A stretch of 64,000 nucleotides of DNA from Erysipelotrichaceae bacterium (GCA_017405785.1 JAFQZR010000011.1:1-64000); one strand, 5' to 3'. Positions 44,745-54,293 are shown, counted from the stretch's first letter. Notes: generated by a model not told the origin, from the letters alone. Made by a program: numbers and translations.

Positions 44745-44785
44745 ACGGCAATAACACCAAATCGAGTCTGATGCACGGATTGCCG
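44745..44785 (-). promoter_or_regulatory. rpsB leader with competing hairpins
   Basis: In the 5' UTR of rpsB, CGGCAAT (44785-44779) pairs with ATTGCCG (44751-44745). The same CCG also begins CCGTTG, which can pair with CAACGG closer to the start codon, and GGATT-CGGC-AATCC can form upstream. The helices are mutually exclusive, as expected of an S2 autoregulatory leader. Confidence 0.5.
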
Positions 44786-44837
44786 AATCCATGGTGTGTG
44801 TAATGGGCACATAAAAAAGTGCCTTATAAATAATATC

Positions 44838-44868
44838 ATAAAAAATATGTGCATGTACACACATATTT
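44838..44868 (-). terminator. Terminator after xerC
   Basis: AAATATGTG, 8-nt loop, CACATATTT then TT in the leftward direction, directly after the xerC stop. Confidence 0.75.
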
Positions 44869-44871
44869 TCA

Positions 44872-45762
44872 CTATTTTTCGAATGCTTTATCGTATGCTT
44901 CACGCAGATGATCCATGGAAACATGGGTATATATCTGCGTTGTAGACAGATTGGCGTGACCTAACAGCTCCTGGACGATCCTGATATCCACTCCTGCGGC
45001 TAACAGATGAGTCGCAAAGGAATGTCTTAAGGCATGCGGATGGATCTTCATCATCAGTCCGTGATCACGGACGGCGCCATCCAGAATGTATTCAATTCCC
45101 CTGCTGGTCAGCTGCTTCCCTCTCTGATTGACAAACACGTAGTCATGTTCTTCGCCGTTCATCAGTGACGGACGGATGTCTTTCAGATAATGCTGCAGCA
45201 GATCTCTGATCACCGGATAAAACGGAATGATGCGGGCCTTGGAGCCCTTGCCTACTACGGTGATGATGTCATTGTGGAAGTCAATGTCGCTGATCTTCAG
45301 CTTGGCAACCTCGGAAACACGCAGTCCGCAGCCGTACATGATCTCAAACATCGTGCGGTTACGGTATTCCATGTCATCACTGAGGTCAAAACAGCCCAGG
45401 AAACGGTCAATGTCATCCTCATAGAGGAAATCAGGAAGCTTTTCATTCTTCTTTGGTGACTTTACCGCCGCAAAGGGATTGCCCTGAGCATACCCTGCCT
45501 CATTGAGATAGCGGTAGAAAGAACGCAGTGAAGATAGATTGCGGGCCAGCGAACGGTCAGAAAGAGCCTTCTTGCCGGTACGCAGGTAATTGATGAACCC
45601 CATCACAATGGTACGGTCCACGTCATTGTAGCTCTCACAGCCTTCCACCACACAGTAGTCATTGAATCTTCTGATATCTCGGCGATAGGAGTCAGCGGTA
45701 TGCCGGGAGCCGGAATTGACGGTATTGAGATTAACCAGAAACTCTTCCAGATAGTCTTCCAT
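44872..45762 (-). CDS. xerC: Tyrosine recombinase XerC/XerD type
   Basis: A 296-aa site-specific recombinase resolving chromosome dimers at dif. The N-terminal SAM-like core-binding domain (about 1-85) is followed by the catalytic domain with Arg in CGLRVSEV, Lys in GKGSKAR, H-x-x-R in HPHALRHSFATHLL, His in LLGHANLSTT and the nucleophile Tyr in QIYTHV. The position after topA–trmFO is the same as codV/xerC in Bacillus, so it is a housekeeping gene and not a phage integrase. Confidence 0.93.
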   Translation of the reverse strand: MEDYLEEFLVNLNTVNSGSRHTADSYRRDIRRFNDYCVVEGCESYNDVDRTIVMGFINYLRTGKKALSDRSLARNLSSLRSFYRYLNEAGYAQGNPFAAVKSPKKNEKLPDFLYEDDIDRFLGCFDLSDDMEYRNRTMFEIMYGCGLRVSEVAKLKISDIDFHNDIITVVGKGSKARIIPFYPVIRDLLQHYLKDIRPSLMNGEEHDYVFVNQRGKQLTSRGIEYILDGAVRDHGLMMKIHPHALRHSFATHLLAAGVDIRIVQELLGHANLSTTQIYTHVSMDHLREAYDKAFEK

Positions 45763-45763
45763 T

Positions 45764-47056
45764 TTACCACTCCTGACTGTACTGTTTCAGCACTTCCAGC
45801 GCCTGGACGCTGTAGGCATCCTTGCGCTGTTTCTTAGGTACGTAGTGTTCCAGATTGAAGATGCCGAAGTTGGCATTCATCGGCTGGAAATACTTTTCAT
45901 CCGCATTGACGATGTAATGCGCCATGGCACCCATCATCGTGGTATCCGGTAATACTACCGGTTTTCTGCCTTCCATTAACAGAGCCATGTTATGGCCTGC
46001 CAGTAAGCCGGAAGCGGCGGATTCGCAATAGCCTTCCACCCCTGTCATCTGTCCCGCAAAGAACAGATCGTTTCTCAGTCTGCACTGATAGCTGGGCAGT
46101 AATACCTTCGGCGAATTGATATATGTATTGCGGTGCATTACCCCGTAACGCACTATCTCACAGTTTTCCAGTCCCGGAATAAGCGAGAAGATGCGCTTCT
46201 GCTCTCCCCACTTCAGATGGGTCTGGAAACCGACGATGTTATATAGGGTTCCGATGGCATTGTCCTGTCTTAACTGTACTACGGCATAAGGACGCTCTCC
46301 CTCCCTTTCCAGTCCGACCGGTTTCAACGGACCAAACGTCAGGGTCTGAGGACCTCTTTTGGCCATGACTTCCACCGGCATGCAGCCTTCAAAATATATT
46401 TCCTTATCAACGTCATGAACTTCAGCGGTTTCACCGTTGATCAGGGCATCATAGAAGATGTCAAACTGCTGCTTGCTCATCGGGCAGTTGATGTAGTCAG
46501 CATCGCCCTTGTCATATCTGCTCTTATAGTAAGCAATGTCCATGTTGATGGATTCCTTGGTAACGATTGGCGCTGCCGCATCAAAGAAGTAGAAGGAATC
46601 TTCCTGCAGCAGATTCTTGATGGCCTTGGCTAACGGTGAGCTGGTCAACGGTCCGGTCGCAATGATCGTCGGTCCCTCAGGAATCTCACTGACTTCTTCA
46701 TTGACGATCTCAACCAGCGGATGATTCCTTAATGTCTCCGTTATCTCACGGGCAAAGCCTTCACGGTCCACGGCTAAGGCACTGCCGGCCGGTAAGGCAT
46801 TATTGTCAGCGGCCTTCATCACCAGTGAATCCAGTTCCCTCATTTCCTGCTTTAACAGTCCTACCGCATTTGTCAGCATGTTGCTTCTCAAGCTGTTGGA
46901 ACATACCAGCTCGCTGAAATCACCGGTCTTGTGCGCCCCGGTGCTTTTCTGCGGTCTCATCTCATACAGCCTGACCTTTATGCCTTTTCTGATCAGCTGC
47001 CAGCAGGCTTCACTTCCGGCAAGTCCTGCTCCGATGACATTAACTGTTTTTTCCAT
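45764..47056 (-). CDS. trmFO: tRNA m5U54 methyltransferase (folate/FAD-dependent)
   Basis: A 430-aa flavoprotein making 5-methyluridine at tRNA position 54 with methylene-THF as carbon donor. The N-terminal FAD site is [15 protein letters not shown]; Cys motifs [10 protein letters not shown] and [12 protein letters not shown] are conserved, as are [13 protein letters not shown] and GAMAHYI. The start overlaps the end of topA by 17 nt with AAGAGAAG upstream. Confidence 0.97.
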   Translation of the reverse strand: MEKTVNVIGAGLAGSEACWQLIRKGIKVRLYEMRPQKSTGAHKTGDFSELVCSNSLRSNMLTNAVGLLKQEMRELDSLVMKAADNNALPAGSALAVDREGFAREITETLRNHPLVEIVNEEVSEIPEGPTIIATGPLTSSPLAKAIKNLLQEDSFYFFDAAAPIVTKESINMDIAYYKSRYDKGDADYINCPMSKQQFDIFYDALINGETAEVHDVDKEIYFEGCMPVEVMAKRGPQTLTFGPLKPVGLEREGERPYAVVQLRQDNAIGTLYNIVGFQTHLKWGEQKRIFSLIPGLENCEIVRYGVMHRNTYINSPKVLLPSYQCRLRNDLFFAGQMTGVEGYCESAASGLLAGHNMALLMEGRKPVVLPDTTMMGAMAHYIVNADEKYFQPMNANFGIFNLEHYVPKKQRKDAYSVQALEVLKQYSQEW

Positions 47057-49061
47057 AGCTTCTCTTTCTGCGATAGTAGCGGCGCGGTGAGGAAGGATCC
47101 TGCTTGGTGTACCGACAGCTCGGATAATTGGAACAGCCGATGAAGCTCTGGCCCTTACTATTGGTCTTTCTGACTAACGGAGCGCCGCACTCAGGACACA
47201 TTTCACCTGTTTCCTGATTGATGTTCTGCGTATAGCTGCACTTAGGATAATTGGCACAGCCGATGAACTCGCCCCAGGTTCCGGTCCTTAAGACCAGATC
47301 GCCTCCGCATAAAGGACACTTGTCACCGGTCTTTTCCGGTGCCGGTTTCTTCATGTTGACGTAGGCGTTCTGAACCAGCGGTTCAAAGGTGTTATAGAAA
47401 TCTCTGACAGCCTTGATATGGTCTTCGCGGCCCTCAGCGATGTCGTCCAGCTGCTTCTCCATATCGGCAGTATATTTTGTATTAATGATGGATGAGAAGA
47501 ATTCATCCAGTTTTTCGGAAGTCAGTGTACCTCTCTTGGTCGGAGTAAAGACCTTGACCTTGGAGCCCTTCGGGGCTGCCAGTTCAACGTATCCTCTTTC
47601 CACGATGGTATCCAGAGTTGAAGCGTAGGTACTTGGTCTGCCGATGCCCAGATCTTCCATGGTCTTGATCAGACGGGCTTCGGAATATCTTAAAGGCGGT
47701 TCGGTGAAATGCTGATGGCTTTCAACCTTGTCAGCCTTCAGTGATTCATTCAGTTCCAGAACCGGCAGATAGTGATCTTCACTGCCTTCATACTGACCGT
47801 AGACCTTCAGATAACCGTCAAAGAGTTCCTTGCGTCCGGTTGCCGTAAATTCATACGGCCCGTTTTCCATTCTGACCGTCAGTGACTGATACTTGGAATT
47901 CTTCATCAGGGCTGCCAGGGCACGGTAATAGATCATGCGATACAGCTTGTATTCATCGTTGGTCAGATATTCCTTGATGGTCTCAGGATTATTGTTGACA
48001 TCGGTAGGTCTGATGGCTTCATGAGCATCCTGAGCATTGGCACTGGTCTTGGAGCGGTAGTAACCCGCATATTCCTTGCCGTAGTTTTCAACTATGTACT
48101 GCTTCCCCTGAGCCATGAAGACATCGGACATGCGGACTGAGTCAGTACGCATGTAGGTAATAAGACCGGTTAAGCCGTTGCCTACATCCTTGCCTTCGTA
48201 TAAGGCCTGAGCGATCCTCATGGTCTTGGAGGCACTGAATCCCAGCTTATTGATGGCATCCTGCTGCAGGGTGGAAGTGATGAACGGCGGCTTAGGAGCT
48301 TTCTGCTTCACTTCGTCCTTGATGTCAGTTATTACAAACGGGTTATCAGAACAGTACTGTCTGATGACCTCGGCATCTGCTTCATTTTTAACGTCAGCCT
48401 TCTTGCCTGATACTTTGACCAGGGCTGCGGTGAACTTTTCCCTGTTCTTCTTAAAGGCAGCATCGATGGTCCAGTATTCTTCCGGAACAAAGGCAGCGAT
48501 CTCCTTTTCCCTGTCAACGATGAGCTTGAGAGCTACTGACTGAACTCTTCCGGCTGACTTGCTGTTGATGCGTCTCTGTAATAAGGTGGAGAGCTTGAAA
48601 CCGATGATGCGGTCATACATTCTTCTGGTTTCCTGAGAATCGACCATCTTCATGTCGATCTTATGAGGATGAGCAATCGCATTGGTAACAACAGGCTTGG
48701 TTATTTCACTGAAAACAACTCTGTTTTCCTGATCCAAAGGTATGTTAAAACGGTCGGCTATATGCCAGGCAATGGCTTCCCCTTCACGGTCCGGGTCAGT
48801 TGCCAGATAGACCTGATCAGCCTTCTTTATTTCCCTGCCCAGCTCCTTGATGACAGCTGCGGCATTAGGTTTTTTATCATTTGTAATATCGATGTAGGTG
48901 GGCTTGAAATTGTTTCTGATGTCAATGCCCAGACCCTCATGTCCGTTGGTGGCCAGATCTCTGATATGGCCTTTTGAGGATATGACATGGTAATCAGAAC
49001 CCAGATACTTTTCGATAGTTTTTGCCTTGGATGGCGATTCCACAATAACCAGTTTACTCAT
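47040..49061 (-). CDS. topA: DNA topoisomerase I
   Basis: A 673-aa type IA topoisomerase relaxing negative supercoils. The Toprim domain starts [18 protein letters not shown] and has [11 protein letters not shown]; the catalytic Tyr lies in [13 protein letters not shown]. Two C-terminal zinc ribbons end the protein (CPLCGGDL...CANYPKC and CPECGAPL...CSNYPSC). GGAGA precedes the ATG. A near-consensus promoter is at 49082-49110. Confidence 0.98.
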   Translation of the reverse strand: MSKLVIVESPSKAKTIEKYLGSDYHVISSKGHIRDLATNGHEGLGIDIRNNFKPTYIDITNDKKPNAAAVIKELGREIKKADQVYLATDPDREGEAIAWHIADRFNIPLDQENRVVFSEITKPVVTNAIAHPHKIDMKMVDSQETRRMYDRIIGFKLSTLLQRRINSKSAGRVQSVALKLIVDREKEIAAFVPEEYWTIDAAFKKNREKFTAALVKVSGKKADVKNEADAEVIRQYCSDNPFVITDIKDEVKQKAPKPPFITSTLQQDAINKLGFSASKTMRIAQALYEGKDVGNGLTGLITYMRTDSVRMSDVFMAQGKQYIVENYGKEYAGYYRSKTSANAQDAHEAIRPTDVNNNPETIKEYLTNDEYKLYRMIYYRALAALMKNSKYQSLTVRMENGPYEFTATGRKELFDGYLKVYGQYEGSEDHYLPVLELNESLKADKVESHQHFTEPPLRYSEARLIKTMEDLGIGRPSTYASTLDTIVERGYVELAAPKGSKVKVFTPTKRGTLTSEKLDEFFSSIINTKYTADMEKQLDDIAEGREDHIKAVRDFYNTFEPLVQNAYVNMKKPAPEKTGDKCPLCGGDLVLRTGTWGEFIGCANYPKCSYTQNINQETGEMCPECGAPLVRKTNSKGQSFIGCSNYPSCRYTKQDPSSPRRYYRRKRSYGKNS

Positions 49062-49081
49062 AATGCGTCTCCATTTAGATA

Positions 49082-49110
49082 TTTTTATGCATCAAAAGGG
49101 CATTTGTCAA
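49082..49110 (-). promoter_or_regulatory. topA promoter
   Basis: TTGACA (49110-49105), a 17-nt spacer and TAAAAA (49087-49082), 20 nt before the ATG. It lets topA–trmFO–xerC run independently of dprA. Confidence 0.65.
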
Positions 49111-49112
49111 CA

Positions 49113-49811
49113 CTAAAGAACAATAATCTCTGCTCCCTGCTGGATCAGACGGTTGCATCCCAGACCGTTTTCATCACCCAAACGGTACGGAACGACATAG
49201 ATGTCCCTGCCCAGATCCAGGGCTTCTTCCACCGTAACCATGGTGCCGCTTTTTTCCCGGGCCTGGGTAACGATTACCTTTTCAGCCAGAGCTGCCATGA
49301 TGCGGTTACGAAACGGAAAATGCTCCTTACGGGGAGCTGTCCCCAAGGGATATTCCGTAATCAGAAGCTGGTATTCCTTCATGTACTTATACAGAGCATC
49401 ATTACAGAAAGGATAATGAATATCAAGCCCGTTGCCCAGTACACCGACGGTTTTTCTGCTGTTGCAATGAGCTATGGCATCAATACCCTTAGCCATTCCC
49501 GAGACGATCACATATTTCTCCCCTATTAACCTGGCGATTCTCCGGGTTGCTTCAATTCCGTAATCACAGCTGTTACGGCTTCCCACAATAGCCACCATTT
49601 TCTGTCTCAGCAGTTCCTTATTGCCCTGCCAGAACAAAACAAAAGGAGGATATTTCAGTTGCAGAAGCACTGAAGGATAATCCTCGTCTACTATTGTCAG
49701 GGCCTGCTGTAAGGGAATATCACCGGGATCTTCCTGCTTTTTCAGGGCCTTTTTTATCTGATGGTAGCTGCCATGATACTTTATGGCCAGCCTTACTAGT
49801 AATTCTCTCAT
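49113..49811 (-). CDS. dprA: DNA processing protein A
   Basis: A 232-aa Rossmann-like protein that loads RecA on incoming single-stranded DNA during transformation. Core motifs: VAIVGSRNSCDYG, VSGMAKGIDAIAH, VGVLGNGLDIHYP, FPFRNRIMAALA, VTQAREKSGTMVTVE. It ends soon after the core, so it lacks the C-terminal winged helix of longer DprA. The ATG at 49811 has only a moderate GAGG; an upstream GTG has none. A ComX/SigH-like motif shared with ssb precedes it. Confidence 0.94.
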   Translation of the reverse strand: MRELLVRLAIKYHGSYHQIKKALKKQEDPGDIPLQQALTIVDEDYPSVLLQLKYPPFVLFWQGNKELLRQKMVAIVGSRNSCDYGIEATRRIARLIGEKYVIVSGMAKGIDAIAHCNSRKTVGVLGNGLDIHYPFCNDALYKYMKEYQLLITEYPLGTAPRKEHFPFRNRIMAALAEKVIVTQAREKSGTMVTVEEALDLGRDIYVVPYRLGDENGLGCNRLIQQGAEIIVL

Positions 49812-49826
49812 TGCTGCCTGCCTCAC

Positions 49827-49857
49827 TACTTATTAGTGAGAAAAGGCAGAGATTCCT
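49827..49857 (-). promoter_or_regulatory. SigH/ComX-like bipartite promoter of dprA
   Basis: AGGAAT (49857-49852), 14 nt, ACTAATAAGTA (49837-49827), then G and TGA. It is identical in all fixed positions and spacing to the motif before ssb. AGGAAT overlaps the rnhB stop codon. CTCACTA..TAGTGAG also forms a 7-bp hairpin that would include the start of the RBS. Confidence 0.6.
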
Positions 49858-50464
49858 AAAACAGTGTTGCCTGTAAGGTGTCCAGAACCGGACGGAAGCT
49901 CTTTCTGTGTATCGGTGTTGCCCCGTACTTTCTTAAGGCTTCCATGTGCCGTTTGGTTCCGTAACCCTTATGCCTGGCAAAGCCGTATTCAGGGTATTGT
50001 TTATCATATTCGATCATGATGCGGTCCCTGGTGACCTTGGCCAGAATGCTGCCGGCCGCAATTGAACAGCTCAGGGTATCCCCTTTTATCAGAGAAGTGA
50101 TATCTTTATCAATATACAAATCCACGGCATCAGTCAGAACGATGTCGGTCGGAGCAGCCAGAGCGATTCTGCTCATGGCCTGACGGTCAGCTTCCAGGAT
50201 GTTGATCCTGTCGATCTCCTCAGGCTCCACGATCTCGATCTGATAAAACAGAGCATCTCTGATGATGATGTCATATAACTCTTCCCTTTTCTTCTCCGTT
50301 AACTGCTTGGAGTCATTGATCTCACCGGAATCATAGCCAACCGGGAAAACCACACCGGCCACGACCAAAGGTCCGGCCAACGGCCCTCTTCCCGCTTCAT
50401 CTATTCCCACAACCGTCAGCCCTTTGGCCCAGGCTCTGTTTTCATATTCATTTGTTGTCTTCAT
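49856..50464 (-). CDS. rnhB: Ribonuclease HII
   Basis: A 202-aa enzyme that excises ribonucleotides from DNA. VVGIDEAGRGPLAGPLVVAGV contains the D-E-x-G-R-G catalytic signature; SKQLTEKKR and ILAKVTRDRIM follow. GGGAGAG supports the ATG at 50464, which overlaps the rbgA end by 17 nt. Confidence 0.97.
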   Translation of the reverse strand: MKTTNEYENRAWAKGLTVVGIDEAGRGPLAGPLVVAGVVFPVGYDSGEINDSKQLTEKKREELYDIIIRDALFYQIEIVEPEEIDRINILEADRQAMSRIALAAPTDIVLTDAVDLYIDKDITSLIKGDTLSCSIAAGSILAKVTRDRIMIEYDKQYPEYGFARHKGYGTKRHMEALRKYGATPIHRKSFRPVLDTLQATLF

Positions 50465-51317
50465 CCGGTCTCTCCCAGCTGATGTTACCCACAACACCGT
50501 TTTTTATTTCTCTGAACCGCAGTGAAACGGCTTTATCAAAATCCGGATCACCTTCATAATCCAGAAGCTTTCTGTTATCGGCAATACCCGCAATAATGGC
50601 ATCAGGACTGCTGAGATCTTCAATGCCGTATCTCTTCTTCAATAACTCTGGATATTGCCGTGACAGATAATTCAACGCATAATTGACTACTTCGTCGATC
50701 GGCAGGACATCTTCCTTTATGGAACCGCATAATGCCAGGATGATGGCAGTTTTCTGATCGTCAAACTTCGGCCACAAGACACCCGGAGTATCCATTAAGG
50801 CAACATCAGGAGAAACCTTGATCCATGACAGATTGCGGGTAACTCCCGGATGATCTGCTGTCTTAGCCCGTTTGCGGCGGGATACGCTGTTGATCAGCGT
50901 ACTCTTGCCGACATTAGGTATGCCGGTGACCATCGCCTTGATCTCAACATGCTTCAGACCTCTGGCCTTGCCTTTGGCGACCTTTTCCTTCATCAGATCC
51001 AGACAGGCATCAGAGATAAGCTTTGATACGTTATCCTTCAGCAAATCCAGAGCCAGAGCCTTGCATCCGTCACTTTCCAGCTGCTTTATCCAGCTGGTTG
51101 TAACTTCGTTATCAGCCTTGTCTTTCTTAGCTAAAACGATGAGCTTAGGCTTATTACCGGAGATTTCAGCCAGAACCGGATTGATCGAGCTTAAAGGAGC
51201 GCGTGCATCACGCAGCTCAATTACCATGTCTACCAGTTTGATCTTTTCTTCCATCTCTCTTCTGGCCTTGGTCATGTGACCAGGATACCAGTTGATGTTT
51301 GTCTTGTTTTCGCTCAT
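50448..51317 (-). CDS. rbgA: Ribosome biogenesis GTPase RbgA/YlqF
   Basis: A 289-aa circularly permuted GTPase needed for late 50S assembly. The N terminus INWYPGHMTKARREM is diagnostic; motifs occur in permuted order: G4 AKKDKAD, then G1 GIPNVGKST, G2, G3 DTPGVLWP. The C-terminal ANTAR-like RNA-binding domain follows. Cotranscribed with rnhB. Confidence 0.96.
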   Translation of the reverse strand: MSENKTNINWYPGHMTKARREMEEKIKLVDMVIELRDARAPLSSINPVLAEISGNKPKLIVLAKKDKADNEVTTSWIKQLESDGCKALALDLLKDNVSKLISDACLDLMKEKVAKGKARGLKHVEIKAMVTGIPNVGKSTLINSVSRRKRAKTADHPGVTRNLSWIKVSPDVALMDTPGVLWPKFDDQKTAIILALCGSIKEDVLPIDEVVNYALNYLSRQYPELLKKRYGIEDLSSPDAIIAGIADNRKLLDYEGDPDFDKAVSLRFREIKNGVVGNISWERPDEDNK

Positions 51318-51355
51318 CTTGTTTACCTGTTTTAATTCTACTATATCAGTATACC

Positions 51356-51377
51356 AAAAAACACCCGAAGGTGTTTT
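51356..51377 (-). terminator. Terminator after lepB
   Basis: AAAACACC, tetraloop TTCG, GGTGTTTT then TT, read leftward. It begins at the last base of the lepB stop codon. Confidence 0.85.
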
Positions 51378-51979
51378 CAGTTGCCGTTTCTGATACCGAA
51401 TTCGCTAAATGGATATATCACAAATATATTCGTGGCGATTATCTCGTCTTCCGTAAACGGCCCGTAGATACGGGAGTCAGCGGAGACAAGTCGGTTATCA
51501 CCCATGCAGAAGTACTCGTTACTGCCCAGAGTGTAAGTGAAGTCACCGGTAAATAGTTTGGTGCCTCCCGTCTGGGAAATGACATAATCCTGATCCAGGA
51601 AATCCTCGCTGTATTCCTGATCATTGATGTACAGCTTGCCCTGGGAATAGGTAATCGTCTCATTAGGCAGACCGATGACTCTCTTGATCAGATTCTTGCC
51701 GCGGTCTTCAGCATTGATGACCACGATGTCAAACCTTTCAATACCTGTCAGCTTGCGGGAAATGATGTTGGAAAAACCTATTGAACCGCTCTTGACGGTC
51801 GGATACATCGAGGTTCCTGAAACCACAACGATCTTGAAGAAGAAAGTGTTGATCAGAGTGACAACCAAAAGAGTCACTATCACGGTAGTGAAGATGTCCT
51901 TGATGTCTTCCCATGCCATCATCAGCCATAACAGGATGACGGCACCGATGTCCTTGAGTTTTTCCTTTAACGTTACCAT
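51377..51979 (-). CDS. lepB: Signal peptidase I
   Basis: A 200-aa membrane-anchored serine protease that removes signal peptides. One transmembrane anchor (about 31-50) is followed by catalytic Ser in VSGTSMYPT and Lys in KRVIGLPNE, then box D FCMGDNR and the late S-x-D-S-R. No Shine-Dalgarno is visible before the ATG (CTTTGTCTGTAAT); the gene may depend on coupling to rplS. Confidence 0.95.
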   Translation of the reverse strand: MVTLKEKLKDIGAVILLWLMMAWEDIKDIFTTVIVTLLVVTLINTFFFKIVVVSGTSMYPTVKSGSIGFSNIISRKLTGIERFDIVVINAEDRGKNLIKRVIGLPNETITYSQGKLYINDQEYSEDFLDQDYVISQTGGTKLFTGDFTYTLGSNEYFCMGDNRLVSADSRIYGPFTEDEIIATNIFVIYPFSEFGIRNGN

Positions 51980-51992
51980 ATTACAGACAAAG

Positions 51993-52014
51993 AAGAGCCG
52001 GTCTCCCAGCTCTT
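51993..52014 (-). terminator. Hairpin between rplS and lepB, possible weak terminator
   Basis: AAGAGC-TGG, loop GAGA, CCG-GCTCTT followed leftward by CTTTGT. Strong stem, poor T tract; likely attenuates rather than stops transcription into lepB. Confidence 0.5.
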
Positions 52015-52020
52015 ACCATC

Positions 52021-52368
52021 TTAACGTTTTTCTTCGATACGGCTGGCCTTGCCAGAACGTCCACGTAAGTAATAAAGTTTGCTTCTTCTTACCTTACCAT
52101 AGCGTACTACTTCGATCTTGTCGATGATTGGTGAATGAACTGGGAATGTTCTTTCTACACCAACACCGCTTGACATCTTACGTACGGTAAATGTCTTGGC
52201 GATACCGCTGCCGGTCATTCCGATGACGACGCCTTCGTATACCTGGATACGGGTCTTGTCGCCTTCCTTGATCTTGACATGTACTCTGGCTGTGCAGCCT
52301 GTACGCAGATCAGGAACGTCATTACGCATCTGGCTCTTGGTAATTTCCTTTACTAAATTCAGATTCAT
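52021..52368 (-). CDS. rplS: 50S ribosomal protein L19
   Basis: A 115-aa large-subunit protein near the 30S/50S interface. Signatures: V-K-E-I-T at the N terminus, [29 protein letters not shown] and [14 protein letters not shown]. The ATG is preceded by GGAAGAG. It has its own promoter and an L19-type leader. Confidence 0.97.
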   Translation of the reverse strand: MNLNLVKEITKSQMRNDVPDLRTGCTARVHVKIKEGDKTRIQVYEGVVIGMTGSGIAKTFTVRKMSSGVGVERTFPVHSPIIDKIEVVRYGKVRRSKLYYLRGRSGKASRIEEKR

Positions 52369-52396
52369 CTTTTTCTCTTCCTTTCATGCATTATAT

Positions 52397-52446
52397 GGAG
52401 TAGTTCATGACCTAATTAACTGACAGCGGAACTATCCAGCTTTCGC
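52397..52446 (-). promoter_or_regulatory. L19 leader candidate
   Basis: In the rplS 5' UTR GGATAGTTC (52437-52429) pairs with GAACTACTCC (52406-52397) with one bulge. An L19 leader is a known autoregulatory RNA family in Firmicutes; assignment here rests on position and stem only. Confidence 0.5.
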
Positions 52447-52452
52447 CCGATT

Positions 52453-52481
52453 ATTCTATCATAATATAATCTGGCGTTCAA
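52453..52481 (-). promoter_or_regulatory. rplS promoter
   Basis: TTGAAC (52481-52476), a 17-nt spacer and extended TG-A-TAGAAT (hexamer 52458-52453), just after trmD. Confidence 0.8.
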
Positions 52482-52483
52482 GT

Positions 52484-53218
52484 TTATTTTTCTTCTGCGG
52501 CAAGTTCTTCTCTGATCTGTTCCAGCATCCTGCTTTCTTCGGCAGTCAGCTCGCGATTTTCCAACAGATCTGGTCTTAACTGCAGAGTCTTCTTGAGACT
52601 CTCGTAAAGACGGAACTTGCGGATGTTTTCATGGTGTCCTGACAGAAGAACTTCAGGCACCGTCTTTCCGTCATATTCGACAGGCTTTGTATACTGCGGG
52701 TATTCCAGCAATCCATTCTCAAAGGTCTCATCTTCGATGCTGTCAGCGGAGATAACTCCCTCTACCAGTCTGGTAACGGCATCGGTTATGACCATGGCCC
52801 CCAGCTCACCGCCGGTAAGAATATAGTCACCGATGGAGATCTCCTCATCAACGTAATCACTGATGCGGGCGTCATATCCTTCATAGTGACCGCAGATGAT
52901 GACGATATCATCATATTCCAGAAGCTGATGGGCCTTAGCCTGAACAAACTTCTCTCCCGTAGGATTGGTCAGAATGACATGGCTGTTTTCCCTTCTGACA
53001 TCATTTAGACAGTCAAGTATCGGCTGGCACATCAGTACCATTCCCTGGCCTCCGCCAAACGGATACTCATCCACACGGTGGTGCTTGTCCTTGGTGTACT
53101 GACGGAAATCAGCCACATTGATCTCCACGATGTTCTTCAGTCTGGCTTTCTTGATGATGGAAGTGTTCAAAAAACCCTCAAACATCTCCGGGAAAATGGT
53201 CAGAATGGTTATTCTCAT
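52484..53218 (-). CDS. trmD: tRNA (guanine-37-N1)-methyltransferase
   Basis: A 244-aa SPOUT-fold, SAM-dependent enzyme methylating G37 to prevent frameshifting. It starts MRITILTIFPEMF and has FGGGQGMVL, the knot motifs IICGHYEGYDARI and SIGDYILTGGELGAM, and LLSGHHENI. The ATG overlaps the rimM stop (ATGA). Confidence 0.98.
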   Translation of the reverse strand: MRITILTIFPEMFEGFLNTSIIKKARLKNIVEINVADFRQYTKDKHHRVDEYPFGGGQGMVLMCQPILDCLNDVRRENSHVILTNPTGEKFVQAKAHQLLEYDDIVIICGHYEGYDARISDYVDEEISIGDYILTGGELGAMVITDAVTRLVEGVISADSIEDETFENGLLEYPQYTKPVEYDGKTVPEVLLSGHHENIRKFRLYESLKKTLQLRPDLLENRELTAEESRMLEQIREELAAEEK

Positions 53219-53712
53219 AAGAACCCCTCAATCAGATTGACATCGATTCTCTTGGCTGTTACATCGATGTTCTTGACAAAGGCATCGACGTAAGGAACCA
53301 GGATCTCTTTGTCCTGTGTCTGAATTCTCAGTATGGTCTGATAACCTGATTCGACGTTTTCCACAGTACCGATGAAATGATTCTGATCATAGACCGAACA
53401 GCCTTTCAGCTGGAAGAAGTAATACTGACCGGCCGGCAGTTCATGGATGCGGTCCTTGGAAATGTAGACCAGATAGCCCTTGAATTGTTCTACCAGGTTG
53501 ATGTCTTCCATGTCCTTGAACGTGACTAGCAGAAAACCCTTGTGTTCCCTTTTGCGCAGAACGGTTACCGGCTGCAGACCCTTTTCACTGTCAATGTGCA
53601 GGATCTGCCCCTTGGCAAAACGCTCTTCCGGGAAATCGGTATATGATTCGATCTTAAGCTCACCCTTCAGTCCGAAGGTGTTGACTACTTTACCGATCTT
53701 AATGTATTCCAT
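53215..53712 (-). CDS. rimM: 16S rRNA processing protein RimM
   Basis: A 165-aa 30S maturation factor. The N-terminal beta-barrel starts IKIGKVVNTFGLKGELKI; the PRC-barrel part has YYFFQLKGCSVYD. AGGAGG favours ATG 53712 over a GTG one codon upstream. Operon rpsP–khpA–rimM–trmD. Confidence 0.95.
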   Translation of the reverse strand: MEYIKIGKVVNTFGLKGELKIESYTDFPEERFAKGQILHIDSEKGLQPVTVLRKREHKGFLLVTFKDMEDINLVEQFKGYLVYISKDRIHELPAGQYYFFQLKGCSVYDQNHFIGTVENVESGYQTILRIQTQDKEILVPYVDAFVKNIDVTAKRIDVNLIEGFL

Positions 53713-53744
53713 CACTACCTCCTGAAAAAGGATGCAGCGGCATC

Positions 53745-53993
53745 CTAATATGACTCAAACTTGATTGCGATGTGCTTGCTGTCCAGACGTGAACAGACTG
53801 ACATCAGCTGTCTGATGGCACTTGCCATGTTACCCTGACGGCCAATCAGACGGGCAATGTCTTCGCTCTTGGCGTAGACATAGATAATCTGCTCGTTTTC
53901 ATTGACGCTTTCCATGGTCTGGATCCTGACTGAATCAGGGTCGTCAACCATTGGCTTTACCAGGTCAAGTAATGTTTTCTCGTAATCAATCAT
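53745..53993 (-). CDS. khpA: KH-domain RNA-binding protein KhpA
   Basis: An 82-aa protein with one KH domain containing the RLIGRQGNMASAIRQL loop (G-x-x-G). With KhpB it acts as an RNA chaperone affecting cell elongation in Gram-positive bacteria. It overlaps the rpsP stop by 1 nt; the RBS is weak, so translation is coupled. Confidence 0.92.
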   Translation of the reverse strand: MIDYEKTLLDLVKPMVDDPDSVRIQTMESVNENEQIIYVYAKSEDIARLIGRQGNMASAIRQLMSVCSRLDSKHIAIKFESY

Positions 53994-54256
53994 TAGTGCT
54001 TCTGTTCATGAAATTTCTTCATGATTCCTTCTTTTGAGAGAATGCTTCTGACAGTCTCAGTTGGCTGAGCACCGTTGTTTAACCACTTTAAGATGTTTTC
54101 TTCATCAAGCTTGATTTCAGCAGGATTGCTTCTTGGATTGTAGAATCCTAAGATCTCGATGAAACGTCCGTCACGTGGAGCTCTTGAGTCAGCTGCGACG
54201 ATACGGTATGAAGGCTGCTTCTTGGCGCCCATTCTCTTTAAACGTAATTTAACCAT
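53993..54256 (-). CDS. rpsP: 30S ribosomal protein S16
   Basis: An 87-aa small-subunit protein. [27 protein letters not shown] and LGFYNPR are characteristic. AAGGAG lies upstream of the ATG. First gene of the rpsP–khpA–rimM–trmD operon, behind a promoter that uses part of the ffh terminator. Confidence 0.98.
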   Translation of the reverse strand: MVKLRLKRMGAKKQPSYRIVAADSRAPRDGRFIEILGFYNPRSNPAEIKLDEENILKWLNNGAQPTETVRSILSKEGIMKKFHEQKH

Positions 54257-54293
54257 ATGTAATTTAACTCCTTTTTGTTTAATTCACCTAGAC

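Noticed and set aside
44872-45762. Tyrosine recombinase as evidence for an integrated element
   Set aside because: It sits in the conserved topA–trmFO–xerC order with no attachment repeats or phage genes; housekeeping XerC/D.
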